DNA of 64,000 nt from Candidatus Aerophobota bacterium (GTDB lineage: Bacteria; Aerophobota; Aerophobia; Aerophobales; JAGGXI01). This document shows, piece after piece, positions 27,201 to 36,169 of this stretch. The position numbers were made by a program, and so were the translations under genes. Each line of letters starts with the position of its first letter. Position 1 is the first letter of the stretch. The stretch covers positions 1 through 64,000 of the forward strand of contig JAGGXI010000038.1 of assembly GCA_021163155.1 (NCBI GenBank), read 5' to 3'. Below the pieces are notes generated by a model, which searched no databases, was not told where the DNA came from, and saw nothing but the letters and a program-made list of their open reading frames with translations.

Positions 27201-27229
27201 ATGTGTAGGTTTATTTAAGGGAGAGGAAG

Positions 27230-27296
27230 AGCGGAAAAGGTTTATTAGCCTCCCCTACCCAGGCCAAGCACTCTAACAGTTTGCCGAATCTGGGTT
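27230..27296 (-). repeat. Family A dispersed repeat
   Basis: Inverted copy: AAGGTTTATTAGCCTCCCC to AACAGTTTGCCGAATCTGGG, between the enolase-like and carbamoyltransferase genes. Confidence 0.75.
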
Positions 27297-27327
27297 AAAT
27301 ATATCATATGATGGAGGTAAATAGAGT

Positions 27328-28404
27328 ATGAAGACAAATAATTTTTTAGGACGTGATTGGATTGATGCAGAATTAGATTTTTCAAAAGAAGAATGGGAAA
27401 CACTTATTGATATTGGTTTGGAGTTAAAGAAATTGCATGCTCTAAAACAAGATCAAACCCATATATTAAAAGGGAAAACATTGTTCACTATGTTTTTTAA
27501 TCGGTCTCTCCGCACCAGGAGTACTTTCGCAACCGGAATTCAGCAGTTAGGTGGTTTTCATGTTAGCTTAGAGCCGGGTAAGACATATACACCCACAACT
27601 AAGGGGTATGACATACCCTACAAGACAGAAAGAATTTCTGATGTAGCTATGATTTTAGATAGAGTTGGCGACGCAATAGCTATAAGGATGTATGGTGAAC
27701 CAACATATTGGATTTATGGATTTGCAAACCAGACAATGAAAGAATTTGCTAAATATGCGGAAATCCCAATAATTAACATGGAGGGTGATAAATACCATCC
27801 CACTCAAGCTCTGGCAGATATGATTACTATAAAAGAAAAATTTGGTACTTTTAAAGGAATCAAGCTAACAATGTCATGGGCTTACTCTGGTTCAATTGCA
27901 AAGCCAAGAGCCGTCCCACAATCAACTATTCTTGCAGCAACAAAGATGGGCATGGATGTAACTCTCGCATATCCAGAAGGCTTTGAGCTCGATACTAAGG
28001 TTATCGAACATTGTAGAAAATTTGCAAATGAAAACAATGGTTCATTCAAAACTACTAATGATTTCAACGAAGGTTTTAAAGATGCACACGTTGTTTATCC
28101 TAAATCTTGGGGACCGGTTTCGTGTTTTAGCTATGTAGATAAAAGTGGAAAAGTTATCAAAAAATATGATCACGAAAAGGCAAGAAAACTAAATGAATCC
28201 AACAAAAGCTGGATTACTACTAAAAAACAGATGGAAATAATTCATAAAGATGGTATATATATGCATTGCCTCCCGGCTGATAGAGGACAGGAAGTTACAG
28301 ATGAGGTAATAGATGGTAAAAATTCTGTTATAATTGATGAAGCAGAAAATAGACTTCATGCTCATAAAGCAATAATGGCAATGATTATGGGTGGTAGGTT
28401 ATAA
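27328..28404 (+). CDS. Knotted carbamoyltransferase (AOTC/SOTC/YgeW group)
   Basis: A 358-residue aspartate/ornithine carbamoyltransferase-fold enzyme. The carbamoyl-phosphate loop is SLRTR (60-64) where ornithine carbamoyltransferase has STRTR. HPTQ (157-160) and HCLP (313-316) are intact. TMSWAYSGSIAKPRAVPQS and DEAENRLHAHKAIMA resemble the knotted acetyl- or succinyl-ornithine enzymes and YgeW. GGAGG precedes the ATG. Between catabolic genes it may run backwards, splitting a ureido compound to carbamoyl phosphate. No carbamate kinase is present in the window. Confidence 0.82.
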   Translation: MKTNNFLGRDWIDAELDFSKEEWETLIDIGLELKKLHALKQDQTHILKGKTLFTMFFNRSLRTRSTFATGIQQLGGFHVSLEPGKTYTPTTKGYDIPYKTERISDVAMILDRVGDAIAIRMYGEPTYWIYGFANQTMKEFAKYAEIPIINMEGDKYHPTQALADMITIKEKFGTFKGIKLTMSWAYSGSIAKPRAVPQSTILAATKMGMDVTLAYPEGFELDTKVIEHCRKFANENNGSFKTTNDFNEGFKDAHVVYPKSWGPVSCFSYVDKSGKVIKKYDHEKARKLNESNKSWITTKKQMEIIHKDGIYMHCLPADRGQEVTDEVIDGKNSVIIDEAENRLHAHKAIMAMIMGGRL

Positions 28405-28755
28405 ATATCAAAAAAGAATAACAGCTCAATGAAAATTAAATTACGAATGTTTTTAAATATATATTTTCCCCTTTTATTTTAGTTTGTGGAATTTTATCTC
28501 CTGGGTTTATCCGTCCCCCTCATCTTCTTAATGTAATTCGCCAGGAAAGTATTAGGTTGAGGATGCAATTCATAATTCCTTAAATAAAGGTCTTTTGACG
28601 AGATAAAAACAGAAGATACGATGGGCAAGTATAAAATATGAGAATAAACGAAGACCTTTTTTAAAGAGAGAATTGTTGAAAAATTATTTTTTTTAGAAAC
28701 TTTCAGAGAAAGATAAATTAAATTATTTATTATTAGAAAGGAATAAGGGCAAATT
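28405..28755 (+). other. Gene-free gap with family D leader
   Basis: No gene is seen. Bases 28671-28711 (TTAAAGAGAGAA, TGTTGAAAAATTA, then TTTTAGAAACTTTCAGA) resemble 34057-34111 upstream of dctP. The position, 45 bases before the next ATG, suggests a shared leader or regulatory element. Confidence 0.4.
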
Positions 28756-30111
28756 ATGTACATTAAAAACAGAGAGAAACTTACCTCACATGGTTATAAA
28801 AAAGGAAGGGAGGCAGCGATAGATATTATTGAATATACATTACATGCTATAGATCCTTATATAGCTACAAAAAATCTTGTTAAACTTTGTGGAGAAACCT
28901 TAACCGTTGGCCCTCTGAACTTTGACTTATCCCAAAGAGGTAACATTTATGTTCTTGGCGCAGGGAAGGCTACCTTTCCCATCGCTAAAGCTCTCGAAGA
29001 GATTTTAGGGGGAAAAATTGCGAAAGGTCTTATAATCGTTAAGAAAGGTCAAGATGGGACTCTAAAAAAGATTAAGATAAGAGAGGCTTCTCATCCACTG
29101 CCTGGCAAAGAAGGGTTTAATGCAGCAAAAGAGATAATGAAAATAGCTAAACAAACACAAAAAAAAGATATTGTTTTTTGTACTATTACAGGAGGAAGTT
29201 CAGCCTTAGCTCCTCTTCCTGTCTCAAGCATCAGTTTAAAAGAGAAAAAACAAATTAACGAGTTGCTTTTAACCAGCGGCGCTACAATAAGAGAAATCAA
29301 TACAGTCAGAAAGCATCTTTCAAATATTAAGGGGGGGAAACTTGCTCTTTCCATATTTCCTGCAGAAATTATTAATTTAACAGTTTCTGATGTTACAGGG
29401 GACCCCTTAGATTACATAACTGGTCCAACTGTTCCAGATACTTCAAATTTTTCAGAAGCAATCTCTGTTCTAAAAAAATATAATTTATGGGATAAACTAC
29501 CAAAATCGGTTATAAACTATTTACAAAATGCTACTCCAGAGTTAGAAACTCCTAAAAATTTTGGGAAATTCAGCTCCCTTGTCCACTCTTTTATTTTAAT
29601 AAAAAGTGGAGTAGTATGTGAATCAGCGGCTGAAAAGGCAAAAGAACTCGGCTTTACCCCTATGATTCTAACTACTATGCTCGAAGGAGAGAGTAAAGAA
29701 GTAGGCATAGTATTGACAGGAATTGCTAAAGAAATCATACATCATAATAGGCCATTAATTCCTCCCTGTGCACTTATTGCGGGAGGAGAAACTACTGTCA
29801 AAATCAATAATGAACATGGTAAGGGAGGGCCGAATCAAGAATTTGCTTTAAGTGCCGCTTTACAACTCAGTTCCTATACCAACGTCACTGTTGCAGCAAT
29901 TGATACAGATGGAACAGATGGACCAACTAATATAGCCGGGGGACTTGTAGATAATTCCACAATGGAAAGGGCTAAAGAGAAGGGCTTTAATATATTTGAG
30001 TGTCTAGTAAAACATGACACTTCTCGTGTCTTACTCTCATTGGACGATGCAGTTATAACCAAAGCTACAGGAACTAACGCAAATGATTTTAAAATACTAT
30101 TAGTGAGTTAA
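28756..30111 (+). CDS. Glycerate 2-kinase, MOFRL type
   Basis: A 451-residue member of the GckA/TtuD kinase family. The N-terminal DUF4147 domain (about 20-270) has YVLGAGKATFPIAKAL and TGGSSALAPLP. The C-terminal MOFRL domain has GKGGPNQEFALSAAL and DTDGTDGPTNIAGG. Family members phosphorylate D-glycerate to 2-phosphoglycerate. That product is an enolase substrate, yet the enolase-like neighbour has a changed phosphate site, so this kinase may act on a related hydroxy acid. Confidence 0.87.
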   Translation: MYIKNREKLTSHGYKKGREAAIDIIEYTLHAIDPYIATKNLVKLCGETLTVGPLNFDLSQRGNIYVLGAGKATFPIAKALEEILGGKIAKGLIIVKKGQDGTLKKIKIREASHPLPGKEGFNAAKEIMKIAKQTQKKDIVFCTITGGSSALAPLPVSSISLKEKKQINELLLTSGATIREINTVRKHLSNIKGGKLALSIFPAEIINLTVSDVTGDPLDYITGPTVPDTSNFSEAISVLKKYNLWDKLPKSVINYLQNATPELETPKNFGKFSSLVHSFILIKSGVVCESAAEKAKELGFTPMILTTMLEGESKEVGIVLTGIAKEIIHHNRPLIPPCALIAGGETTVKINNEHGKGGPNQEFALSAALQLSSYTNVTVAAIDTDGTDGPTNIAGGLVDNSTMERAKEKGFNIFECLVKHDTSRVLLSLDDAVITKATGTNANDFKILLVS

Positions 30112-30233
30112 CTCCAGTTCTTCGATAATAAAAGAAATTATACCATCTATTCCTTTATAAATTCCTAAATTATTAAGGTTTAAATCATAAAAGAATAAGA
30201 AAAAATAAAGAAAAAACAAGGAGAGTAATTAGT

Positions 30234-31394
30234 ATGAAGATTACGGGTTATATGAGGTCGGATGGTTCAGTGGGAGTCAGAAATTATATTGCTATTCTTC
30301 CGTCAGTTGGCTGTGCAAACGATTTCGTTTTAAAATTAGGAAATATTTACCCAAATGTTAAACTTTTAACACACCGTCAGGGATGTAGTCAAGTGGGTTT
30401 GGATAACGACCAAACAGTTCGTACTCTTATTGGTTTGGGGAAAAATCCTAATATTGCAGGTGTACTAGTAGTTGGTTTGGGTTGCGAAACAATCAAGGCA
30501 GAATATATTGCAAAGGAAATATCAAAAACGAAAAAGATGGTCGAGTGTTTGGTTTTAAATAATGAAAATGGGGTTGCGTCTGCACTTTCAAAAGGGGCAA
30601 GATTGTTGAACCCAATGTTACAAGATGCTTCAAAAATGAAAAGAACCACCTGTGATATGGAACAGTTAATTATTGGTGTTAAATGTGGTCTCTCAGATTC
30701 AACATCTGGTATCACCTCCAATCCCGCTACAGGCATTGTATCTGACATGGTTATTGAATCTGGGGGCACTGTCATTTTTGGAGAAACCCCTGAAATTATT
30801 GGAGTTGATCATATATTGGCTAAAAGGTCAGCAAATCAGGATGTTGTAAATAAATTACATCGTTTAATAAATGATTGCAAAGAGAGAGTAAAGGCATCAG
30901 GCGGAAATATACAAGAAGCAAACGTTGCTCCTGGTAATATAGCTGGTGGAATTACAACTATTGAAGAGAAATCTATTGGAGCTATTACAAAAGGAGGAAG
31001 AAAGACTTTGCAAGATGTACTTAAATATGGAGAGAAGCCAAAAGGAAAAGGCTTATTTTTTATGGATAGCCCTGGTCGAACTCCAGAAGCACTAACCGGC
31101 TTAATTGCAGCTGGAGCTCAGATTATCATTTTTTCAACTGGAGGAGGATCACCAGGAGGATCTCCTATTTCTCCAGTAATAAAAGTTACAGGAAACCGAA
31201 ATACAGCACAACGATTAAAGGATATAATTGATGTAGATGTCAGCTCAATAATTATGGGTAAGGAAACTTTAAAAGAGGCAGGTATAAAAATTTTCAAAAA
31301 GCTATGTAACGTAGCTAGTGGAGAAGTGACAAAAGCAGAGATTCTTGGATATGGTTTAATAAGTATTTGGAATATATCTCCTTTATCTGGATAA
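30234..31394 (+). CDS. UxaA-family hydrolyase, large subunit
   Basis: A 386-residue catalytic subunit of the altronate/galactarate dehydratase superfamily, in the split form. The start KITGYMRSDGSVGVRNYIAI, GCANDF, HRQGCSQVGLD and VVGLGCETIKAEYI are family landmarks, with conserved cysteines expected to bind iron. The C-terminal STGGGSPGGSPISPVIKVTGN is also typical. AGGAGAG precedes the ATG. The size pairs with the SAF-domain gene at 31555, as in two-gene dehydratases or sulfolactate sulfo-lyase (SuyB). Nothing here decides between these. Confidence 0.87.
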   Translation: MKITGYMRSDGSVGVRNYIAILPSVGCANDFVLKLGNIYPNVKLLTHRQGCSQVGLDNDQTVRTLIGLGKNPNIAGVLVVGLGCETIKAEYIAKEISKTKKMVECLVLNNENGVASALSKGARLLNPMLQDASKMKRTTCDMEQLIIGVKCGLSDSTSGITSNPATGIVSDMVIESGGTVIFGETPEIIGVDHILAKRSANQDVVNKLHRLINDCKERVKASGGNIQEANVAPGNIAGGITTIEEKSIGAITKGGRKTLQDVLKYGEKPKGKGLFFMDSPGRTPEALTGLIAAGAQIIIFSTGGGSPGGSPISPVIKVTGNRNTAQRLKDIIDVDVSSIIMGKETLKEAGIKIFKKLCNVASGEVTKAEILGYGLISIWNISPLSG

Positions 31395-31504
31395 GAAATA
31401 GATTAAGAAATATTAGTTTACATTTAAACGCCTATGATATAATTGGTCGAGAATTCTGTTCGAAAAATGTAAAAAAATGAGTTTTTAGCTATAGTAGCTG
31501 TAAA

Positions 31505-31532
31505 AATAGCATAGTTTGCCGAATCTGGGTTA
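31505..31532 (-). repeat. Family A core, partial
   Basis: AGTTTGCCGAATCTGGGTTAA, the inverted family A core, 20 bases before the next gene start. Confidence 0.6.
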
Positions 31533-31554
31533 AAAATAATGATGGAGGATATTG

Positions 31555-31836
31555 ATGGAGGAAAAAAATGCAATTATGATGGAGGAAAAAGATAATGTAG
31601 CTACAGTTCTCTCTGCAGTAGAGAAAAACGATAAAGTTAAGATTATACTGGGCAAGAATCATTTTACTGTACTGGCCAAGGAATCAATTCCTTTTGGGCA
31701 TAAAGTTGCTTTAAGAAAAATAGCAAAAGGGGAAAATATCATTAAATATGGAGAAGTAATAGGTCGTGCAAGAGATGAAATTAAAAAAGGAACTTATATA
31801 CATGTACACAACACACAAAGCATTGCTGGCAAATAA
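31555..31836 (+). CDS. UxaA-family small subunit (SAF domain)
   Basis: A 93-residue SAF domain, the substrate-handling partner of the preceding large subunit. IPFGHKVALRKIAKGE, IIKYGEVIGRA and YIHVHNTQS are diagnostic. I chose ATG 31555 after GGAGG at 31544-31548. The start region holds three GATGGAGGA copies (31541, 31554, 31578), so translation could also begin at a later ATG. Together the two chains should dehydrate a 2-hydroxy or sugar acid; a C-S lyase role as SuyA is the main alternative. Confidence 0.85.
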   Translation: MEEKNAIMMEEKDNVATVLSAVEKNDKVKIILGKNHFTVLAKESIPFGHKVALRKIAKGENIIKYGEVIGRARDEIKKGTYIHVHNTQSIAGK

Positions 31837-31915
31837 TCATCAATATTAAGTAATATATTTTACTGATATTCTGCATTAAGAGTGTATGAAAATAAATAAG
31901 TATTACAATAAAGGT

Positions 31916-31982
31916 ATGGTTTAATCTTCTGTGAAATTGTCTATTTCTTTCTCATAATTATTATACACTTTTATTTGGCAAT
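31916..31982 (+). repeat. Leader segment shared with the TRAP transporter region
   Basis: ATGGTTTAATCTTCTGTGAA through CATAATTATTATACAC and TTTGGCAA aligns, with gaps, to 33635-33706. It lies 125 bases before the larA gene. No gene is seen in the 31837-32106 gap. Confidence 0.5.
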
Positions 31983-32106
31983 TGCCCTCTCATACAAGGA
32001 TAACGTAAATGTGCAGTAATAAATTATGGGAGATCTGAACGCTCACATAAAGGATAGTGTCGAAAGATTAATCTTTTTTTAGGGGCTTTCCTAGTAGGAG
32101 AAGAAT

Positions 32107-33381
32107 ATGAATATTATCCTTCCTTATGGAAAAGATCGAGTCTCCGTCTCCTTTGACAGGGAACGCTTAGCGTTTATCTTAAATTTAAGTGAAGCATCTG
32201 GGCTAACTGACCTGAAAGTAGAAGTTGAAAGAGCACTTCAAAATCCGATTGGTACAAGTGGATTAAAGCATTTAGTAAAAGCAAACGATTCAGTAGTAAT
32301 TCTTGTAGATGATAACACTCGGTTAACTCCTGTGAAAAGGATTATTCCCTATGTATTAAGTGAGTTGCTTAAAGTCGGAGTAAGTGAAAAAATGATTACT
32401 ATATTAGTAGCCGCTGGCACGCACCGGGATATGACAGATTTAGAATTACGTGAGAAACTAGGTGCTAATATCTGCGATCGTTTTAAGATAGAGCAGCATA
32501 ATTATAGAGATAAAAAACATCTCAGAAAGGTAGGAGAAACCGATGGCATTCCGATAGCGGTGAATGCTACTGCGGTTGAGGCAGATTTTCTGATGGGGAT
32601 TGGAAATATTATTCCACACTGTGATTTCGGTTTTTCTGGTGGTGCAAAGATAGTAGAGCCAGGAATTTGCGGTTATACAGCTACTGCTTTTACTCATACA
32701 CTATGTCAAATTGGTGATGAGATTCCATTAGGAAAAGTAGAGAACCCCGCTCGACTTAAAGCAGAAGCGATGGCGAAAAAGGCAGGACTGGCATTTATAT
32801 TAAATGTAGTGCTCAATTCTAAAAATGAAATAGTATCTATAGTGGCAGGAGATCCAGTTAAAGCACACCGTGAAGGAGTTAAAAAATCACGGTCTATTTA
32901 TGGAGCATCCTTTTCGGAACCTGCAAAAATCCTTATCTGCAGTGCCTATCCAGCAGATAAGGATTTCTGGCAAGCAGCTAAAGGCCTTGCAGCAGCCTAT
33001 TTTGCTTGTAAGAAAGATGGTATAATTATACTTACCTCACCATGTCGTGAGGGAGTTGCTGATAAAGTTCACTTACAATGGACGAATTATTGGTTAAAAA
33101 TGACCTTTGCTGAGATTTGTAAGAAGTTAAATAAGGCTGATTACGAAGATGAGGAGTTGGACTTTATAGCTGGTGGGGGAGCTGCGATGATTGCTCGAAT
33201 TCGTGAACATGCTACTGTAATCCTTGTGTCAGATGGGATATCGGAAAAGGATACTGCGCGATTAGGATTTTTGAAAAGTCCCTCACTTCAGGAAGCGACT
33301 GATTTTGCTCTTCGCAGATTCAGAGATGGTTCTGTGGGTGTTATTCCAATGGGCGGAGACACATTGCCCCTGCGAATTTAG
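32107..33381 (+). CDS. larA: LarA-family nickel-pincer racemase (lactate racemase-like)
   Basis: A 424-residue DUF2088 protein. Residues expected to hold or serve the nickel-pincer cofactor are present: D69 and R72 in VDDNTRLTP, H106 in AAGTHRDMT, H171 and K181 in IPHCDFGFSGGAKIVEP, and H197. It should racemise or epimerise a 2-hydroxy acid. Many relatives do not act on lactate, so the symbol names the family only. Cofactor genes larB, larC and larE are not in the window. GTAGGAG precedes the ATG. It is the last gene before the right direct repeat. Confidence 0.85.
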   Translation: MNIILPYGKDRVSVSFDRERLAFILNLSEASGLTDLKVEVERALQNPIGTSGLKHLVKANDSVVILVDDNTRLTPVKRIIPYVLSELLKVGVSEKMITILVAAGTHRDMTDLELREKLGANICDRFKIEQHNYRDKKHLRKVGETDGIPIAVNATAVEADFLMGIGNIIPHCDFGFSGGAKIVEPGICGYTATAFTHTLCQIGDEIPLGKVENPARLKAEAMAKKAGLAFILNVVLNSKNEIVSIVAGDPVKAHREGVKKSRSIYGASFSEPAKILICSAYPADKDFWQAAKGLAAAYFACKKDGIIILTSPCREGVADKVHLQWTNYWLKMTFAEICKKLNKADYEDEELDFIAGGGAAMIARIREHATVILVSDGISEKDTARLGFLKSPSLQEATDFALRRFRDGSVGVIPMGGDTLPLRI

Positions 33382-33559
33382 TATAGGGTTTTTGTTAAAA
33401 AGTGTAAAAGTTTTAGGAAGAGAAGAATTAGGAATAAAGCCGAAAGAGAGATAAAAAACAAGTAAATTATTAGAGACCTCTGGGTATATTATGCTATAGA
33501 TAGCATAATATTGTAACATAACTATGCCACCGAAATAGTGTTAAAAGTGATTTGATACA

Positions 33560-33625
33560 GAGGGTTGACAAAAAAAAAATTAATAGTAAACTGTTTATTG
33601 TTGACAATCATTATAAAAAATGTCT
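33560..33625 (+). repeat. 66-bp direct repeat, right copy
   Basis: Matches 25030-25094. TTGACA at 33601-33606 is followed 18 bases later by TGTAAT, a plausible promoter reading towards the TRAP transporter genes. The candidate operator ATTGTTGACAAT is kept at 33597-33608. The 33382-34172 gap holds repeats and purine-rich sequence but no convincing gene. Confidence 0.7.
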
Positions 33626-33634
33626 GTAATAGAC

Positions 33635-33706
33635 ATGGTTCAATCTTCTCTGAAGTGCAATAGTTCTTTATTGTAATTATTCCACACTTTTCTCTCATTT
33701 GGTAAT
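33635..33706 (+). repeat. Leader segment shared with the larA region
   Basis: Gapped relative of 31916-31982, directly right of the 66-bp repeat. Confidence 0.5.
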
Positions 33707-34056
33707 AGTAAACCGGGCTGAAAAGAAGTAGAAGGTCTAATCTGAGTTTCAAACCGATACCAACTGAGAGAAAAATTGAGGTAATATACAGGGTAGTAAA
33801 AAGAGAAGTTAAGGAAAAAGTTAAATAAGTAAGACAGAAAATTTTTTAAAAAAAAGGAACAGGGAAGGAAGTTGAATCCATCTGAGGGAAAGATAGAATT
33901 CGTAAAGTACCCTATTACGGGTTTGAAAAGGTATATAGAAATGGCGACCATAAAAGAAAACCAAAGGGGTTCTGGTAAGGAGAAGGTTAAAAATAAAGCC
34001 GAGCAAGGAGGTGAAAATATAAGAAGGTTATTAGCCGGGAAACAAAGGAAAGCATC

Positions 34057-34111
34057 TTAAAGAGAGAAGTGTTGAAAAATTAACCTCTCTTTTTAGAAAC
34101 TTTCAGAAAAA
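34057..34111 (+). repeat. Family D leader with hairpin and T-run
   Basis: AAAGAGAG pairs with CTCTCTTT across about 22 bases and ends in TTTTT, terminator-like. Related stretches occur at 28671-28711 and 15101-15133. It lies 62 bases before the dctP start, so it may be an attenuator. Confidence 0.45.
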
Positions 34112-34172
34112 AATGAACCATGTCTTTATGTTTATTATGCGTAAAAAATAAATAAATACAAGGAGATTTATT

Positions 34173-35255
34173 ATGAGGAAGATTCTAACAATGTTAGGTA
34201 TTGTTGTTATGATAATCTTTACTTTCGGCCTGGTTTTTGCCGAAGGCCAAGAGGTTAGCAAGAAAGATCCCATAGTTATTAATATGGGTAACATTGATAC
34301 TCCCTTTGAGCTTAATTTGAGCAATACAAATGGTCAATTCTCCTCTACAGACATAAAATGCAGAGCATTTAAGAAGATTCTAGAAGCAAAAAGCCATGGA
34401 AGATTTAAAGTGAAAATTTATCCTAATGGTCAATTGGGAAATCAACAAGAAATGATGGAAATGAACAGAGAAGGATCTCTACAAATGACTGGATGCTCAG
34501 CCTCACCTATTGTTAGATATACCAAAGAGTTTATGGCATTTCAGATTCCATATATTTTTAAAGACGTAAATGTAGCATTAAAAGCAATGAATGGCCCTTT
34601 AGGAGAAGAGTTTAATGAGTTATTTGTGGAAAAAACTGGTATAAGATTTCTTGCTTGGGGGTTTGAGGGTTATTTCAATGTTGGTACAGTGAATAAGAAA
34701 GTTGTTGTTCCTTCTGATATGAAAGGCTTAAAGATAAGAAGTGGTATGTCTGCAATTAATGTGCAGATATTTAAACTTCTTGATGCAATTGCAACCCCAA
34801 TACCTTTTACTGAAATTTATACCTCATTGCAGCAAAGAGTCATTGATGGAGTGTCAACACCAACAGGGTTTCATTATGCATTGAATTTATATGAGCAGGA
34901 AAAATATTTAAATATGGCTGATATTCTTTTTTCCTGGTCTCCAATCTCTATTAATGAAAAGTTTTATCGTTCTTTATCTAAAGAAGATCAATACCTCATT
35001 AAAGATGCTGCAGTAGAAGCTATGAAGACCTTTCAAGGTATGGTATTATGGGGACGTAGTCTGTGGATGGAGGAATTAAAAAAACAAGGTATGGAAGTAA
35101 TAATCCCTACGCCAGAACAAAAGGCTTTATGGATAAAAACTCTTAGAGATCCTATGATAAAATGGGCCAAAAAACAAATAGGTCCAGAATGGGTGGATAA
35201 GGTATTTAATGCTAGTAAGGAAGCAGAAGAAAAATTATACGGTTCTACCCAATAG
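34173..35255 (+). CDS. TRAP transporter solute-binding protein (DctP type)
   Basis: A 360-residue periplasmic receptor. The signal peptide (core MLGIVVMIIFTFGLVFA, residues 7-23) has no lipobox. DctP landmarks are VKIYPNGQLGNQQEMMEM and the ligand-arginine region MKGLKIRSGMS, where an arginine usually binds the substrate carboxylate. ACAAGGAG precedes the ATG. It feeds the DctQ/DctM pair downstream. The ligand is probably a carboxylic acid, fitting the hydroxy-acid enzymes upstream. Confidence 0.9.
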   Translation: MRKILTMLGIVVMIIFTFGLVFAEGQEVSKKDPIVINMGNIDTPFELNLSNTNGQFSSTDIKCRAFKKILEAKSHGRFKVKIYPNGQLGNQQEMMEMNREGSLQMTGCSASPIVRYTKEFMAFQIPYIFKDVNVALKAMNGPLGEEFNELFVEKTGIRFLAWGFEGYFNVGTVNKKVVVPSDMKGLKIRSGMSAINVQIFKLLDAIATPIPFTEIYTSLQQRVIDGVSTPTGFHYALNLYEQEKYLNMADILFSWSPISINEKFYRSLSKEDQYLIKDAAVEAMKTFQGMVLWGRSLWMEELKKQGMEVIIPTPEQKALWIKTLRDPMIKWAKKQIGPEWVDKVFNASKEAEEKLYGSTQ

Positions 35256-35292
35256 ATATCGAAGTTAAAGCTGTTAAAATATTCATATTTAT

Positions 35293-35520
35293 CATAGATT
35301 TGGCAAACTATTAGAGTGCTTGGCCTGGCTATTGGAAAACCAATAAACCTCTTCCACCCTTCCTCTCCCTTAAGGGGGGTATAACCCTCACCTTAGTCCT
35401 CCCCCGTAAAGGGAGAGGGGAAGCGGAAGAAGTTCTGCTGGGTGAGGGTGAGGGTGACCCAGCCTCCCAATAGCCTCTAACTCTTGTTTTGCAAAGGGTG
35501 ATTGAAGTCGCCCTACCCAT
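35293..35520 (+). repeat. Family A dispersed repeat, long copy
   Basis: Starts GATTTGGCAAACTATTAGAG and ends with TAACTCTTGTTTTGCAAAGG, which also occurs inverted in the 20563-20690 copy. Between these ends lies an extra insert with CCTCACC/GGTGAGG arms. It lies between dctP and dctQ. Confidence 0.75.
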
Positions 35521-35603
35521 TAAAAAGAGTATTTTTGATTAGGGAAAAACCCTTTGAAAAATATAAGAATTAGACCTAATGCCATGTTTTGGAATTAACT
35601 TTA

Positions 35604-35640
35604 GCTAATATTATTCAAATTGCCGAATCTAGGTTTATAT
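35604..35640 (-). repeat. Family A core, partial
   Basis: ATTATTCAAATTGCCGAATC then TAGGTTT, also found at 39570-39602. Confidence 0.6.
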
Positions 35641-35676
35641 GTGAACAATTTTAGATAAAGGTGATTAGTAAAAACC

Positions 35677-36159
35677 ATGAATAAAATATTTTACTGGATT
35701 TGCAAAGTAGTTACTATCTTTTTAGTTCCATTAATGACGATTGTTGTCTTTACACAGGTTATCATGCGTTATGTTTTTTCATCTCCCTTTCCTTGGGCTG
35801 AGGAGTTATCCAGGTATATTTTAGTATGGATTTCATGCTTTGGAGCCGCTGTTGGAGTAAGAGAAGGGGTGCATGTAAGCATACTTACATTAAACAAACG
35901 ATTGAAAGGGTGGATTAAATCTTTTGTAACGTTTGCCATCCATTTTCTAGAAATAGGTTTCTTTACTGTCACTACAATCTCAGGTACCTTTCTTTCCTTA
36001 GGTATGTGGAACATAGAATCTTCAGCCATGAGGATACACATGACATTGCCTTATATTGCAATTCCTATCAGCTTTTTTTTTATGATGATATTTAGTTTTG
36101 AGTCATTGATTAGAGATATAAAAAATATCTTTTTAATAAATAACAAAACTGGAATTTAG
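35677..36159 (+). CDS. TRAP transporter small permease (DctQ type)
   Basis: A 160-residue protein with four predicted membrane segments (about 8-30, 45-63, 80-105, 122-145). QVIMRYVFSSPFPWAEELSR is the DctQ signature. It links the receptor system to the large DctM channel, whose gene starts 10 bases later. Confidence 0.9.
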   Translation: MNKIFYWICKVVTIFLVPLMTIVVFTQVIMRYVFSSPFPWAEELSRYILVWISCFGAAVGVREGVHVSILTLNKRLKGWIKSFVTFAIHFLEIGFFTVTTISGTFLSLGMWNIESSAMRIHMTLPYIAIPISFFFMMIFSFESLIRDIKNIFLINNKTGI

Positions 36160-36169
36160 GAGAAATACC

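Noticed and set aside
30234-31836. Calling the UxaA/SAF pair sulfolactate sulfo-lyase (SuyAB)
   Set aside because: Subunit sizes fit, but other split dehydratases do as well, and no sulfite or sulfolactate genes are nearby.
33522-34060. Short open frames on both strands in the gap before dctP
   Set aside because: They overlap one another, lie in repeats or A/G-rich sequence, have no ribosome-binding site and resemble no family.
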